This document shows, in pieces, positions 29,739-39,054 of a DNA stretch of 64,000 nucleotides. Under the pieces are notes generated by a model, which was given only the letters and a program-made list of their open reading frames with translations, was not told the DNA's origin and did not search any database. The stretch's first letter is position 1; the number at the start of each line of letters is the position of its first letter. This stretch comes from Actinomycetes bacterium (lineage in GTDB: Bacteria > Actinomycetota > Acidimicrobiia > Acidimicrobiales > RAAP-2). The stretch covers positions 62,001 through 126,000 of the forward strand of contig JAKANY010000001.1 in the NCBI GenBank assembly GCA_021823525.1, in the 5' to 3' direction. Made by a program: the position numbers and the translations under genes.

Positions 29739-32700
29739 ATGGGTCTCGGGATCAATGGGCAGTCGAGGCGGACGCGGCACTGGGGCCGGCCGGTCCTTCG
29801 CGCACTGGTCGCCGTCGTGGCGGGTCTCGTCTCGATTGTCGGGCTCGCCCTGCCCGCGGGCGCCACGTCTGTCGCCTCGGTGAGCTTCTGGACGTCGCAG
29901 TATCCCCAGGCGGTCGGCACCGGCTTCAGCGCCTCCAACGACGCGTACGGGAATACGCCGCAGTTCTGGCAGGTGGAGTTCACGACATCAGCGACGGGCG
30001 CACTCAGCGCTTATAACAGCGTCACGGTCACGTATCCCACGGGCTTCGCCGTCCCGGCAACGGGAATTGGCTTCACCCTCTCGGGCGGATTCGCCGGCTG
30101 CTCATCGTTCACCGGCACCGCGTCCGCCACTGGAACGACCATCACTGTCACGCTCCCGTCGGGCTGCACGCTCGCCGCCAGCACCCAAGGGGTGATCCAG
30201 TTCACGACCGGGAGCCTCATCACGAGCCCGCCGGTGACCGACTCGGCGTACACGGCGTCCAACTTCACGGTCGCCACGTCCGCCGACACGACCCCCGTCG
30301 TCGCGTCGTCACTGTCGTCGCTGACTTACTCGGGCTCGAACGTCAACTCGGTCTCGGCTCCCGGGACGTACCTCGCCCACGAGACCCAGCCCTGGACCGT
30401 CGACTTCACGACCTCCACCTCGGCCGCGCTGACGGGCGCCGGCCCCTACGGCGGCGCCCTGGTGGCAGGAGACACCGTCTCGGTCGCCTTCCCCGCCGGA
30501 TTCACGCTGCCGACCGGCCCGACCGCGATCACGCTCAACACGGGTTTCACCTCGTGCAGCGCGAGCGGCACGTCGGCGTCCACCACCGAGACGATCACGC
30601 TGAGCGGCTCGGGCTGCTCGCTGCTCGCGAGCGCTGCGGCGTCCCTCACGATCCCCGGGGTGACGAACCCGATCGTGGGCTCCTACACGATCGGGGTGAC
30701 GACCTCGGAGGATCCCACCACGGTCGCCGGGACGACGACCACGCTCGTCACCGTCTCGCCAGCGGGCACCGCGGTCACCGGCGTCGCCTTCAGCGCCTCC
30801 TCGTACAAGGGCAACGCCACCACCACCTGGACCGCCGACTTCACTCCGACGTCCCCGGGGCTGCTGACAGCGGGCGACACGGTCACCGTCACGATGGCGT
30901 CGCCCTTCACCCTCGCGTCGCCGACGGTGGTCACGTTCGCCCAAGGCTTCACTGGCGGAACGAGCTGCGCCCCCCAGTCGGTGACCCCGGCGGGCACCTC
31001 TCTCACCGTGACGCTCGCGACGGGCTGCTCGCTCTCGGGCGGGGTGCCGGCTGCGCTGTCCTTTGCCGCGACGAACCCGCCCGCGACTGCGACCTACGCT
31101 GGCGCGAACTTCAGCGTCGTGACCTCGGAGGACCCGACGGCGACCTCCCCCACGTCGGTCGACGCCATCGTCGCCTCGGGCAGCGCGGTGACTGGCGTCA
31201 CGTTCGCGGGCGCCACGAACAAGGCCAACGTCACGGAGACCTGGACTGTCGGCTTCACGCCCTCGAGCGCGGGGCGCCTGGTCGCTGGTGACACGGTGAC
31301 GGCCTCGTTCCCGAGCGGCTTCGTGATCAGCGCGTCGCCGACGGTCACCTTCGCCTCCGGGTTCGTCGGCTGCACCAACGTGACCGGTGTGCTCACCGGG
31401 TCGACCGAGGTCACCGCGACGCTCCCGTCGGGCTGCTCGCTCGCCGACTCGCAAGCGGCGACGATTACCTTCTCGGTCACCAATCCTGGGCCCGGAACCT
31501 ACCCGGCGAGCGGATTCACGGTGGCGACCTCGGAGGATCCGGCGGCGGTTGCCGCCTCGTCGTCGGTGACGATCCTGACGTCGGTGACCCAAGTCCAGAA
31601 CGTCACCTTCTCCGCCTCGACGTATCACGGCAACACGCCCGCCACGTGGACGGTCGACTTCACGTCGTCGAGCAGTGGGTCCCTGGCCAGTGGCCAGAGT
31701 GTCACGGTCGTCTTCCCGGTTGGCTTTGGCGTGCAAGCGAGCCCGACCGTGTCCCTGGTATCGGGGTTTACCGGCGCCAGCTGTTCGGGGTACACCACGG
31801 CCAGCGCCTCGGGGACCACGGTGACCCTGACCCTGCCCAACACCTGCACGCTGGCGGCGAGCACGCCGGCGAGCGTCTCGATCGACGTGACGAACCCGCC
31901 AGTCACCGACCCGAACTACGCAGCTTCGAACTTCAGCGTCTCCACCTCGTCGGACGCCGTGCCCGCCAGCCCCTCGTCGGTGCAGGCTCTCTCGGTCTCC
32001 GGTACCGCAGTGTCCAATGTCACTTTCGCCGGTGCGACCAACAAGGGCAACGTGACCGAGACCTGGACGGTCGGGTTCAAGACGTCGGGCGGGGGAGCGC
32101 TGGTCGCCGGTGACACGGTGACGGTGGCCTTCCCGTCGTCCTTTGCGATCAGCCCGAGTCCGGTGGTCGCCCTCACGTCGGGATTCGTGGACTGCGCGGG
32201 ACTGCCCGCCCTCAGCGGCTCGACGCTCACCGTGACCCTGGTCAACAGCGGCGGGACCTGCGCGCTCGCCGACTCGACAGCGGCGACGTTGACGATCACC
32301 TCGGTCACGAACCCGCCCGCTGGCACGTACGCCGCGAGCGGCTTCAGCGTCAACACCTCCGAGGACCCGACGCCGGTGCACCCGAGCAGCGATGTCGTCA
32401 TCGGCCCGTCGGGGACGGCGGTGTCGGCGGTCTCCTTCTCGGCCGTCTCGTACGCCGCCAACACCTCGACGACCTGGACCGTCGGCTTCACGCCCTCGGT
32501 GCCGGGCACGCTGGTCGCCGGCGACTCGGTGACGGCGACGTTCCCGACCACGGGGGGATCGAGCGACTTCGGCATCCCGAACAACCCCGCTGTGACCTTC
32601 GCGTCGACCTTTGCGGGCGGGCCCGCCTGCTCGCCGGCGTCGGGGACGTACACCAGCGGGACGGGAGTCCTCAAGGTCGTGCTGCCGAGCGGCTGCTCGC

Positions 32701-35700
32701 TCGCGGGCGGCTACGCGGCGACCATCACCTTGAGCGCGAAGAACCCGTCAGCGACGACCACCTACAGCGCCAGTCAGTTCTCGGTCTCCACCTCCGAGGA
32801 CCCGACGCCCGTCAGCCCCACCGGCGTGGCCGCGATCGGATCGTCGGGCTCGGCCGTGTCAAGTGTCGAGTTCAAGGTGGGCAACCCGCCCCAGTCGGGC
32901 ACCTATTTCAGCTCGCCTGGCTCGTACGCGACGACCAACGCCGCCTACGGCAACCTCCCGACATCCTGGGCGGTTGCCTTCCAGGCCTCGGGGGGGGGCA
33001 GCCTCGTGCCGGGTGACACGGTCACCGTGACCTTCCCGCTCGGCTTCAGGATGTCCAACCCCTCTGTGACCTTCGCCGGCAACATGTCGGCGTGCGGCAC
33101 GGTCACGGGTTCCGCATCGTCGAACGTGCTGCGCGTGACGATCCCGAACCTGAACACCTGCGGGCTGTCGGGTGGCTCCACGGGAGCCCTGAGCTTCACC
33201 GTGACCGATCCACCCGTGACCACGACCTATTCCGGGAGCGAGTTCTCGGTCTTCACCTCCGAGGACCCGACACCCGTCAGCCCGACCTCGGGGAACTACG
33301 TGGCGAGCCTCACGCACTCGGGCTCGACGCCAACGGCCGGCACCGTGTCGGTCTCGCCAGCGACCGGTGACGTGAGCGCGACGCTCACCATGAGCTTCAC
33401 CCCGTCCTCGGCCACGTCACTGTCCGGTTCCGCGCCCTACAGCGGCGCCCTGACGCCGGGGGACACGATCACCGCGTTCATCCCGGCCGGCTTCGTCGTC
33501 ACGACGCCCACGGCAGCCGTGACCCTCTCGGGCTGCGCAGCACTCACCACGGGCGCCGTCACGGGCAGTGTGGGCTCGGGCTGGCACGTTACGCTGACCG
33601 TGCCGAGCGGCTGCTCGCTGGCCGCGGGCAACCCGGCGACGCTCACCGTCGCGGTGACAACGCCGCCCGCCGGCTCCTACAGCGGCTTCCAGGTGTCCAC
33701 CTCCGAGGACCCGACGCCGGCGACCTCCGCGTCGTCGGTCAGTCTGAGCGCGGCCGGCTCCGCGGTCTCGGGCGTGACCTTCGCGGCCCAGACCTTCGCC
33801 GGCAATCAGACGACCACCTGGACGGTCGGCTTCACTCCCTCCCTCCCGGGCGGCCTGGCGGCCGGTGACACCGTCACGGTCGAGATGCCGAGTGCCTTCT
33901 TCCCGGCGACTCCGACGGGCAAGGTCACCTTCGCCTCCGGCTTTGCCGGCGGCGCGGCGTGCATCCCGACGCTGCCGACCTACGCGAGCGGAGCGGGCGA
34001 GGAGACGATCACCCTGACCCTGCCCGCGGGCTGCTCGCTCGCCGGTGGCCAGCGGGCGACCCTCACCCTGTCGCTGACCAACCCGCCAGAGACCTTCCTG
34101 TACGCACCGTCGCAGTTCGGGGTCAAGACCTCGGCCGACGACGTGGCGCTGGTGATCCCGGGCACCGTGCACGCCCTGGTCCCGTCGGGCTCGGCGGTTC
34201 TGGGCGGTGGGAGCGCCCCAACCTTGGGTGCAGCCTCGACCAAGGCCAACACCTCAACCACGTGGACGGCAACGTTCACGCCGTCGCTCCCGGGCACACC
34301 GGTCGGCTCCTTTGGGGGGGCGCTGGTGGCCGGCGACACCGTGTCGGTGTCTTTCCCGGCAGGCTTCGTCGCGACGGCGACCCCAACCGTCTCGATGGCG
34401 TGCGGCAGCCCCGGGAGCTCGGCGACGGGCTCGGTCGCGACGGGCTGGACCGTGACCGTGACGGTGCCCAGTGGGTGCTCCTACGTCGCGGGAAACGCGG
34501 TCACGCTGCAGGTGGGCATCACCAACCCGCCCGTCACCGACGCCTACACGACGAGCCAGTTCGCCGTGTGGACCTCGGAGGACCCGATGCCCGTCCCGCC
34601 CGTCACCGTGTCGACGATCACGCCCTCGGGAACGGTGGTCACCGGCGTCACCTTCGCGGGTGCGACCAACAAGGCCAACCTGACCGAGACCTGGACGGTC
34701 GGCTTCACGCCCTCGGGTGCGGGAGAGCTGGTGGCCGGTGACACGATCACCGTGACGTTCCCGTCGAGTTTCGGGCTCGTCGCGACCCCGGTCATCGGCC
34801 TCAACGCCAACTTCGGCGGGTCGTGCACCGCGACCGGCTCGACGGTGGGCAGCGCCGTGACGGTGGTCCTCCACGGGACCTGTGACCTCCCGAGCTCGAC
34901 GGTCACGACCCTGACCGTGTCCTCGGTGACGAACCCGCCCGCGGGCACCTACCCGCTGAGTGACTTCTCCGTCGCGACGTCGGAGGACCCGAGTGCTGCT
35001 CATCCCGCATCGGACATCGTCATCGCCCCGACGGGGGGCCAGGTGAGCGCGGTGACCTTCACGGCGGGCACCTACGCGGGCAACACGTCGACGACCTGGA
35101 CCGCGGGATTCACGGCGACCCCCGGAGGGGACCTGTTCCCGGGTGACACGGTCACCGTGACGTTCCCGACAGCGGGGGGCACGAGCGTTTTCTTGATCTC
35201 GCCGACGCCCACGGTCAACTTCACCGCGGGATTCACCGCCGGGTTCCTCGGCTGCAACCCCACGGTGGGAGCCTTCACCGCGGCGACCGGGACCCTGGTC
35301 GTCACGCTGCCGGCCAAGTGCACCTTGGCCGCGGGCGTGTCTGCTGCCATCTCGGTGACTGCGGTGAACCCGCCGGTGACGACCACCTACACGGCGAGTC
35401 AGTTCACCGTGGCGACCAACGAGGACTTCACGCCCAACAGCCCGGCCGTCGTGCACGCCATCGTGCCCTCGGGCACCGTGGTCAATGGGGTGACCTTCAG
35501 TGGCTCAACGCTCAAGGGCAACCAGGCCGCGACCTGGACCGTGCACTTCAACGCCTCGATCGTCGGCACGCCGCCGCCCTACGGCGGAGCGCTGGTGGTC
35601 GGCGACACCGTATCGGTGTCCTTCCCGGCGGGCTTCGTGATGGCGGCGACACCCGCAGTGACCCTCAGTGGCTGCGCGGCCCTGACGGCGGGCAGCGCGG

Positions 35701-38237
35701 TGGGCTCGGCGCTCACGGGATGGTTCGTGACCCTGACCCTGCCCAGCGGCTGCTCGGTGGCGACCGGGGAGGCCGTGACGGTCACGGTCGACGTGACCAA
35801 CCCGCCGGTGACCGACCTCTACAGTGCGGGCCAGTTCACGGCCTCGACCTCCGAGGACCCGGGCCTCGTCAGCCCGGCCACCGTGTCACCGATCGTGGCC
35901 TCCGGCCACGCGGTCACCCTGACCGGCTTCACCGCCGGCACGTACAAGGGCAACCAAACCACGACCTGGACGGCCACCTTCACCACGTCCAACAGCGGTG
36001 GCTACGTCGGGGGCCTGGTGGCCGGCGACACGGTGACTGCCACGTTCCCCACGACGTTCCTCATGGGCGCGCCCTCGACCGTACGCTTGACGGGCGCGTT
36101 CGCGGGCGGGTCGTGCCTCAACGTGGCGCTGCCCGTGGGCGACGTGACGATCACGGGGACCGTGCTCACGGTCACCCTGCCCGCTAGCTGCACACTGGCC
36201 AACGGAGCCACGGGCGCACTCAACGTGACGATCACCAACCCACCGGTCACCGAGCCCTACGCGGCGAACCAGTTCAGCCTGGCGACCTCGGAGGACCCGG
36301 TGATCGTCTCCGCGAGCAGCGTCTCGCCGCTGGTGGCCTCGGGCAATGCGGTGTCGGGTGTGACCTTCGTCCCGGGAACCTACGGCGGGAACCAGGCGAC
36401 CACGTGGACGGCGAGCTTCACCACGTCCAATAGCGGGACGACCGTCGGGGGCCTGGTGGCCAACGACACCGTGACCGTGACCTTCCCGACGACGTTCATC
36501 ATGGGCGCGGCCTCGACGGTGACCCTCGGCGGGGCCTTCACCGGCACCTGCTCGCTGCCACCGAGTGATGCCACGATTACCGGACACGTGGTCGGGGTGA
36601 CGTTGCCGGCGGGCTGCACGCTCGCCAACGGCGCCACGGGGACCGTCACGGTGGGGATCACCAATCCGCCCGTGACCACCACCTACGCCACCACCGACTT
36701 CGCCGTCAGTACCAGTGAGGACCCGACCACCGTCCACCCGAGCTCGGTCGCGCCGCTGGTTCCCGGTGGCGTCCAGACCTCCAACGTGACCTTCGTGGCC
36801 TACTCCAACGTCTCGAGCACTGCCACCTTGTGGACACTGGGCTTCACGACCGACGCGACGGGGCAGCTGGTGGCGGGCGACACGATCACGGCGACCTTCG
36901 CCTCGGGATTCACCATGGCGAATCCCAGCACGGTGACGTTCTCGACGGGCTTCGTGGGCTGCACCACGGCGAGTGCGTCGTTCTCGTCGAGCACGCTGTT
37001 CTTCACGCTGCCTTCGGGGTGCTCGCTCGCAGCCTCGACCAATGCCACCTTCACCTTGACCGTCACGACGCCGATCCTGCCGGGGGTCTACCCGGGCTCG
37101 TCCTTCAGCATCTTCACCTCCGAAGACCCGGCGCCCGCGCACCCGACCTCGGTCGCGGTGGTCGGGGCGATCTCACCCACCACGGGTGGCGGCTCAGGAC
37201 CGGGCACCGGATCGGGCACGAGCTCGGGCGGCAGCACCGGTGGCACTACGACGTCGACACCAGCACCGCCTCCTGCGGGCATCGCGCCCAGTGCGCTGGG
37301 CACGCCCGAGTCGGCCATCGTGGGCACGACGGCACTGTCGGTGGTGCTGGTCTCGGGATCGTCGATCTTCGAGGTGACCGCCCCGCAGAGCACCCTGCCC
37401 GCGGGCACGACCATCAGCCTGTACCCGATCACGACGACGACCTCGCTCTCCTCGCAACTGCCCACGGGCGCCTCGTTCCTGGTGTCCCTGGCGGTGTCCT
37501 GGCAGACCGCCGGTGGCGCCACGCCGCCGTCGGCTACGCCGCTCACCCTCACGGTGAGCGACCCGTCGATCGTGCCCGGTGACGTGATCTACATGGTCAC
37601 GCCCACGGGGCTGCAAGCTGTCGGCGTGGCCACCACGAGCGACACGGTCACGATCACCTTCAGCACCGACCCGGTTTTCGTCGTGGCTTCGGCGGTCGCC
37701 CCGCAAGCACAGGCCGCTCTCAGCCTGAGCGGCGCGAGCGTGACTATCGGTCACGCCCTCACCCTGTCGGCCTCGGGCGGATCCGGGTCTGGGGCGCTCA
37801 CCTACGCCATCGTTGGCGGGACGGCCAACGGCTGCTCGCTCAACGGTGCGACGCTGACGAGCGCCGGGCTGGGGACGTGCGTTGTGCAGGTGACCAAGGC
37901 GGGAGACCTCACGTACGAGTCGGCGACCACGACCGCGACGTTCACCTTCGCGCGCGCGCTGCCGGCGCGTCCGGCGATGGTGCAGGTGGTCTTCGCCTCG
38001 GGTGGCTGGTCGCTGAGCGCGACCGCGCGCACGCAGCTCGCCGGGCTCGCGCACCGACTGGTTCGCGGCGCGCTGATCCGCATCGTCAGCTACGGCTCGG
38101 GCAGTGCCGCGCTGGCGCATCGGCGGTTCGCGACCATCGAGCGCTACCTGCTCGGACTCGTGCGGGTGCGGGTTCAGGCGGTGTTCGCGACCAAGGCGCG
38201 GGCCGCCGTGGGCCGCATCCTGACCCTGGCGCAGTGA
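29739..38237 (+). CDS. Giant secreted tandem-repeat surface protein with C-terminal OmpA-like region
   Basis: 2832 residues, the largest gene here. The start ATG 29739 has a GGGAGG site; the track start is 26 codons earlier. A signal peptide ('LRALVAVVAGLVSIVGLALPAGA') is followed by about 17 tandem repeats averaging 143 residues. Each repeat has 'TWTVGFTPS', 'AGDTVTVTFPSGF', a Cys, then 'LPSGCSLA' with a second Cys, 'TNPP' and 'FSVSTSEDP'. The repeats look like beta-sandwich adhesin modules. After a Gly/Ser/Thr-rich linker (about 2479) come a beta-rich domain, an Ig-like domain (about 2655-2735, with another Cys pair) and a C-terminal region (2744-2832) resembling OmpA-like peptidoglycan-binding domains. 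No LPXTG or membrane anchor. I infer an adhesin or S-layer/matrix protein; I recognise no named family. Confidence 0.85.
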   Translation: MGLGINGQSRRTRHWGRPVLRALVAVVAGLVSIVGLALPAGATSVASVSFWTSQYPQAVGTGFSASNDAYGNTPQFWQVEFTTSATGALSAYNSVTVTYPTGFAVPATGIGFTLSGGFAGCSSFTGTASATGTTITVTLPSGCTLAASTQGVIQFTTGSLITSPPVTDSAYTASNFTVATSADTTPVVASSLSSLTYSGSNVNSVSAPGTYLAHETQPWTVDFTTSTSAALTGAGPYGGALVAGDTVSVAFPAGFTLPTGPTAITLNTGFTSCSASGTSASTTETITLSGSGCSLLASAAASLTIPGVTNPIVGSYTIGVTTSEDPTTVAGTTTTLVTVSPAGTAVTGVAFSASSYKGNATTTWTADFTPTSPGLLTAGDTVTVTMASPFTLASPTVVTFAQGFTGGTSCAPQSVTPAGTSLTVTLATGCSLSGGVPAALSFAATNPPATATYAGANFSVVTSEDPTATSPTSVDAIVASGSAVTGVTFAGATNKANVTETWTVGFTPSSAGRLVAGDTVTASFPSGFVISASPTVTFASGFVGCTNVTGVLTGSTEVTATLPSGCSLADSQAATITFSVTNPGPGTYPASGFTVATSEDPAAVAASSSVTILTSVTQVQNVTFSASTYHGNTPATWTVDFTSSSSGSLASGQSVTVVFPVGFGVQASPTVSLVSGFTGASCSGYTTASASGTTVTLTLPNTCTLAASTPASVSIDVTNPPVTDPNYAASNFSVSTSSDAVPASPSSVQALSVSGTAVSNVTFAGATNKGNVTETWTVGFKTSGGGALVAGDTVTVAFPSSFAISPSPVVALTSGFVDCAGLPALSGSTLTVTLVNSGGTCALADSTAATLTITSVTNPPAGTYAASGFSVNTSEDPTPVHPSSDVVIGPSGTAVSAVSFSAVSYAANTSTTWTVGFTPSVPGTLVAGDSVTATFPTTGGSSDFGIPNNPAVTFASTFAGGPACSPASGTYTSGTGVLKVVLPSGCSLAGGYAATITLSAKNPSATTTYSASQFSVSTSEDPTPVSPTGVAAIGSSGSAVSSVEFKVGNPPQSGTYFSSPGSYATTNAAYGNLPTSWAVAFQASGGGSLVPGDTVTVTFPLGFRMSNPSVTFAGNMSACGTVTGSASSNVLRVTIPNLNTCGLSGGSTGALSFTVTDPPVTTTYSGSEFSVFTSEDPTPVSPTSGNYVASLTHSGSTPTAGTVSVSPATGDVSATLTMSFTPSSATSLSGSAPYSGALTPGDTITAFIPAGFVVTTPTAAVTLSGCAALTTGAVTGSVGSGWHVTLTVPSGCSLAAGNPATLTVAVTTPPAGSYSGFQVSTSEDPTPATSASSVSLSAAGSAVSGVTFAAQTFAGNQTTTWTVGFTPSLPGGLAAGDTVTVEMPSAFFPATPTGKVTFASGFAGGAACIPTLPTYASGAGEETITLTLPAGCSLAGGQRATLTLSLTNPPETFLYAPSQFGVKTSADDVALVIPGTVHALVPSGSAVLGGGSAPTLGAASTKANTSTTWTATFTPSLPGTPVGSFGGALVAGDTVSVSFPAGFVATATPTVSMACGSPGSSATGSVATGWTVTVTVPSGCSYVAGNAVTLQVGITNPPVTDAYTTSQFAVWTSEDPMPVPPVTVSTITPSGTVVTGVTFAGATNKANLTETWTVGFTPSGAGELVAGDTITVTFPSSFGLVATPVIGLNANFGGSCTATGSTVGSAVTVVLHGTCDLPSSTVTTLTVSSVTNPPAGTYPLSDFSVATSEDPSAAHPASDIVIAPTGGQVSAVTFTAGTYAGNTSTTWTAGFTATPGGDLFPGDTVTVTFPTAGGTSVFLISPTPTVNFTAGFTAGFLGCNPTVGAFTAATGTLVVTLPAKCTLAAGVSAAISVTAVNPPVTTTYTASQFTVATNEDFTPNSPAVVHAIVPSGTVVNGVTFSGSTLKGNQAATWTVHFNASIVGTPPPYGGALVVGDTVSVSFPAGFVMAATPAVTLSGCAALTAGSAVGSALTGWFVTLTLPSGCSVATGEAVTVTVDVTNPPVTDLYSAGQFTASTSEDPGLVSPATVSPIVASGHAVTLTGFTAGTYKGNQTTTWTATFTTSNSGGYVGGLVAGDTVTATFPTTFLMGAPSTVRLTGAFAGGSCLNVALPVGDVTITGTVLTVTLPASCTLANGATGALNVTITNPPVTEPYAANQFSLATSEDPVIVSASSVSPLVASGNAVSGVTFVPGTYGGNQATTWTASFTTSNSGTTVGGLVANDTVTVTFPTTFIMGAASTVTLGGAFTGTCSLPPSDATITGHVVGVTLPAGCTLANGATGTVTVGITNPPVTTTYATTDFAVSTSEDPTTVHPSSVAPLVPGGVQTSNVTFVAYSNVSSTATLWTLGFTTDATGQLVAGDTITATFASGFTMANPSTVTFSTGFVGCTTASASFSSSTLFFTLPSGCSLAASTNATFTLTVTTPILPGVYPGSSFSIFTSEDPAPAHPTSVAVVGAISPTTGGGSGPGTGSGTSSGGSTGGTTTSTPAPPPAGIAPSALGTPESAIVGTTALSVVLVSGSSIFEVTAPQSTLPAGTTISLYPITTTTSLSSQLPTGASFLVSLAVSWQTAGGATPPSATPLTLTVSDPSIVPGDVIYMVTPTGLQAVGVATTSDTVTITFSTDPVFVVASAVAPQAQAALSLSGASVTIGHALTLSASGGSGSGALTYAIVGGTANGCSLNGATLTSAGLGTCVVQVTKAGDLTYESATTTATFTFARALPARPAMVQVVFASGGWSLSATARTQLAGLAHRLVRGALIRIVSYGSGSAALAHRRFATIERYLLGLVRVRVQAVFATKARAAVGRILTLAQ
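29868..37170 (+). repeat. Array of about 17 diverged tandem repeats within the giant gene
   Basis: Period about 430 bases, counted by the recurring 'TSEDP' block. Most units differ, but some are close at DNA level: the units near 31200, 32020 and 34650 share 'ACCAACAAGG' and flanking sequence, and the neighbouring units near 35930 and 36360 share long stretches including 'GTCGGGGGCCTGGTGGCC'. This fits expansion by unequal recombination. Confidence 0.8.
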
Positions 38238-38242
38238 GCAGC

Positions 38243-38278
38243 CTGGCCCGCTGGCGGCTCGGGCCGTCAGCGGGCCAG
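38243..38278 (+). terminator. Terminator after the giant gene
   Basis: CTGGCCCGCTG...CAGCGGGCCAG, an 11-base-pair outer stem continued inward by GGCGGC/GCCGTC pairing around a TCGG loop, 5 bases after the stop codon. It separates the giant gene from the TetR gene. Confidence 0.65.
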
Positions 38279-38367
38279 ACGGGCCGCCGCGCAGCGAGGT
38301 GTCACCGCCCCGAGGTACGTTCGCAGAGCGCGGCCAAGTCTCGTCGCGCGGAGCGGGGGAGGTGGGC

Positions 38368-39054
38368 GTGGCGACTACGGTCAACCACACGCGCGATCAC
38401 ATCCTGATCAGTGCGCAGGCGCTCCTGAGAGAAACGGGCTCGGCGGGGCTTCGGGTCGCCGACCTCGCTCGGAGGGCTCACGTGGGCGTGCCGACGATCT
38501 ACTACCATTTTGCTTCGCGCGAGCAGGTCATCGCCCAAGCCCGGCTGCGCGTGTACCGCGAGATGTCGCGCCCGATGGCCACCTACCTCGAGGAGATGTC
38601 GGCGGCGCTCGATCGGGGTGACCCCGAAGCCTTCCGCGCCGGCTTGGTGGGAGATGTCGCGACCGCGTGGGAGGCCGGTGTGCTCGATGCGGAGGCCGGC
38701 GTGATGAGCCTCTTGCTTGACATCTGGGCTGATGGGGCCACGCGCCAGGAATTCCGCGCCTTGGTCGGCCAGCGCTTCGAGCGATGGGTCGAGATGATCG
38801 AGCGAGCTCAGCACCGCGGATGGGTCGCGCCGGGGTCCCACGTGGCGACCGGTGTCGCGGTGTTCTGGGCGGCATCGGTGGGCGCGGCTGTCGTTCCCGA
38901 AGCGTCCGATTGGGGAGTCACCGCCACCAGTGTCGCCGAGCTATGCGGGCACCTCCTGGGCGTCACGTCGCGCGGCGCGCCGCCGTACTCCTCGGCCGCG
39001 GCAGCCGCAGGAGACAGGGACGCCACGGCACCGCACCCAGCGCCCGCGACTTGA
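38368..39054 (+). CDS. TetR/AcrR-family transcriptional regulator
   Basis: 228 residues. The N-terminal helix-turn-helix is 'GLRVADLARRAHVGVPTIYY' followed by 'HFASREQVI', a textbook TetR DNA-binding domain. The C-terminal domain is all-helical and would bind a ligand that cannot be inferred. I use GTG 38368, with a GGGGGAGG site 8 bases before it, instead of the track start 38299. Its last 92 bases overlap the 3' end of the convergent glycosidase gene, so the low-complexity Ala-rich C-terminus may be an extension. It may regulate the adjacent surface genes or itself. Confidence 0.9.
   Translation: MATTVNHTRDHILISAQALLRETGSAGLRVADLARRAHVGVPTIYYHFASREQVIAQARLRVYREMSRPMATYLEEMSAALDRGDPEAFRAGLVGDVATAWEAGVLDAEAGVMSLLLDIWADGATRQEFRALVGQRFERWVEMIERAQHRGWVAPGSHVATGVAVFWAASVGAAVVPEASDWGVTATSVAELCGHLLGVTSRGAPPYSSAAAAAGDRDATAPHPAPAT

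Noticed and set aside
30309-37142. Long minus-strand ORFs (690, 400 and 418 codons) opposite the giant gene
   Set aside because: They repeat with the same period as the plus-strand repeats and are Arg/Gly/His-rich; they are antisense reflections of the repeat array.
29868-37170. CRISPR array or nucleotide satellite as an explanation of the repeats
   Set aside because: Repeats are about 430 bases, coding, diverged and without short identical repeats plus spacers.
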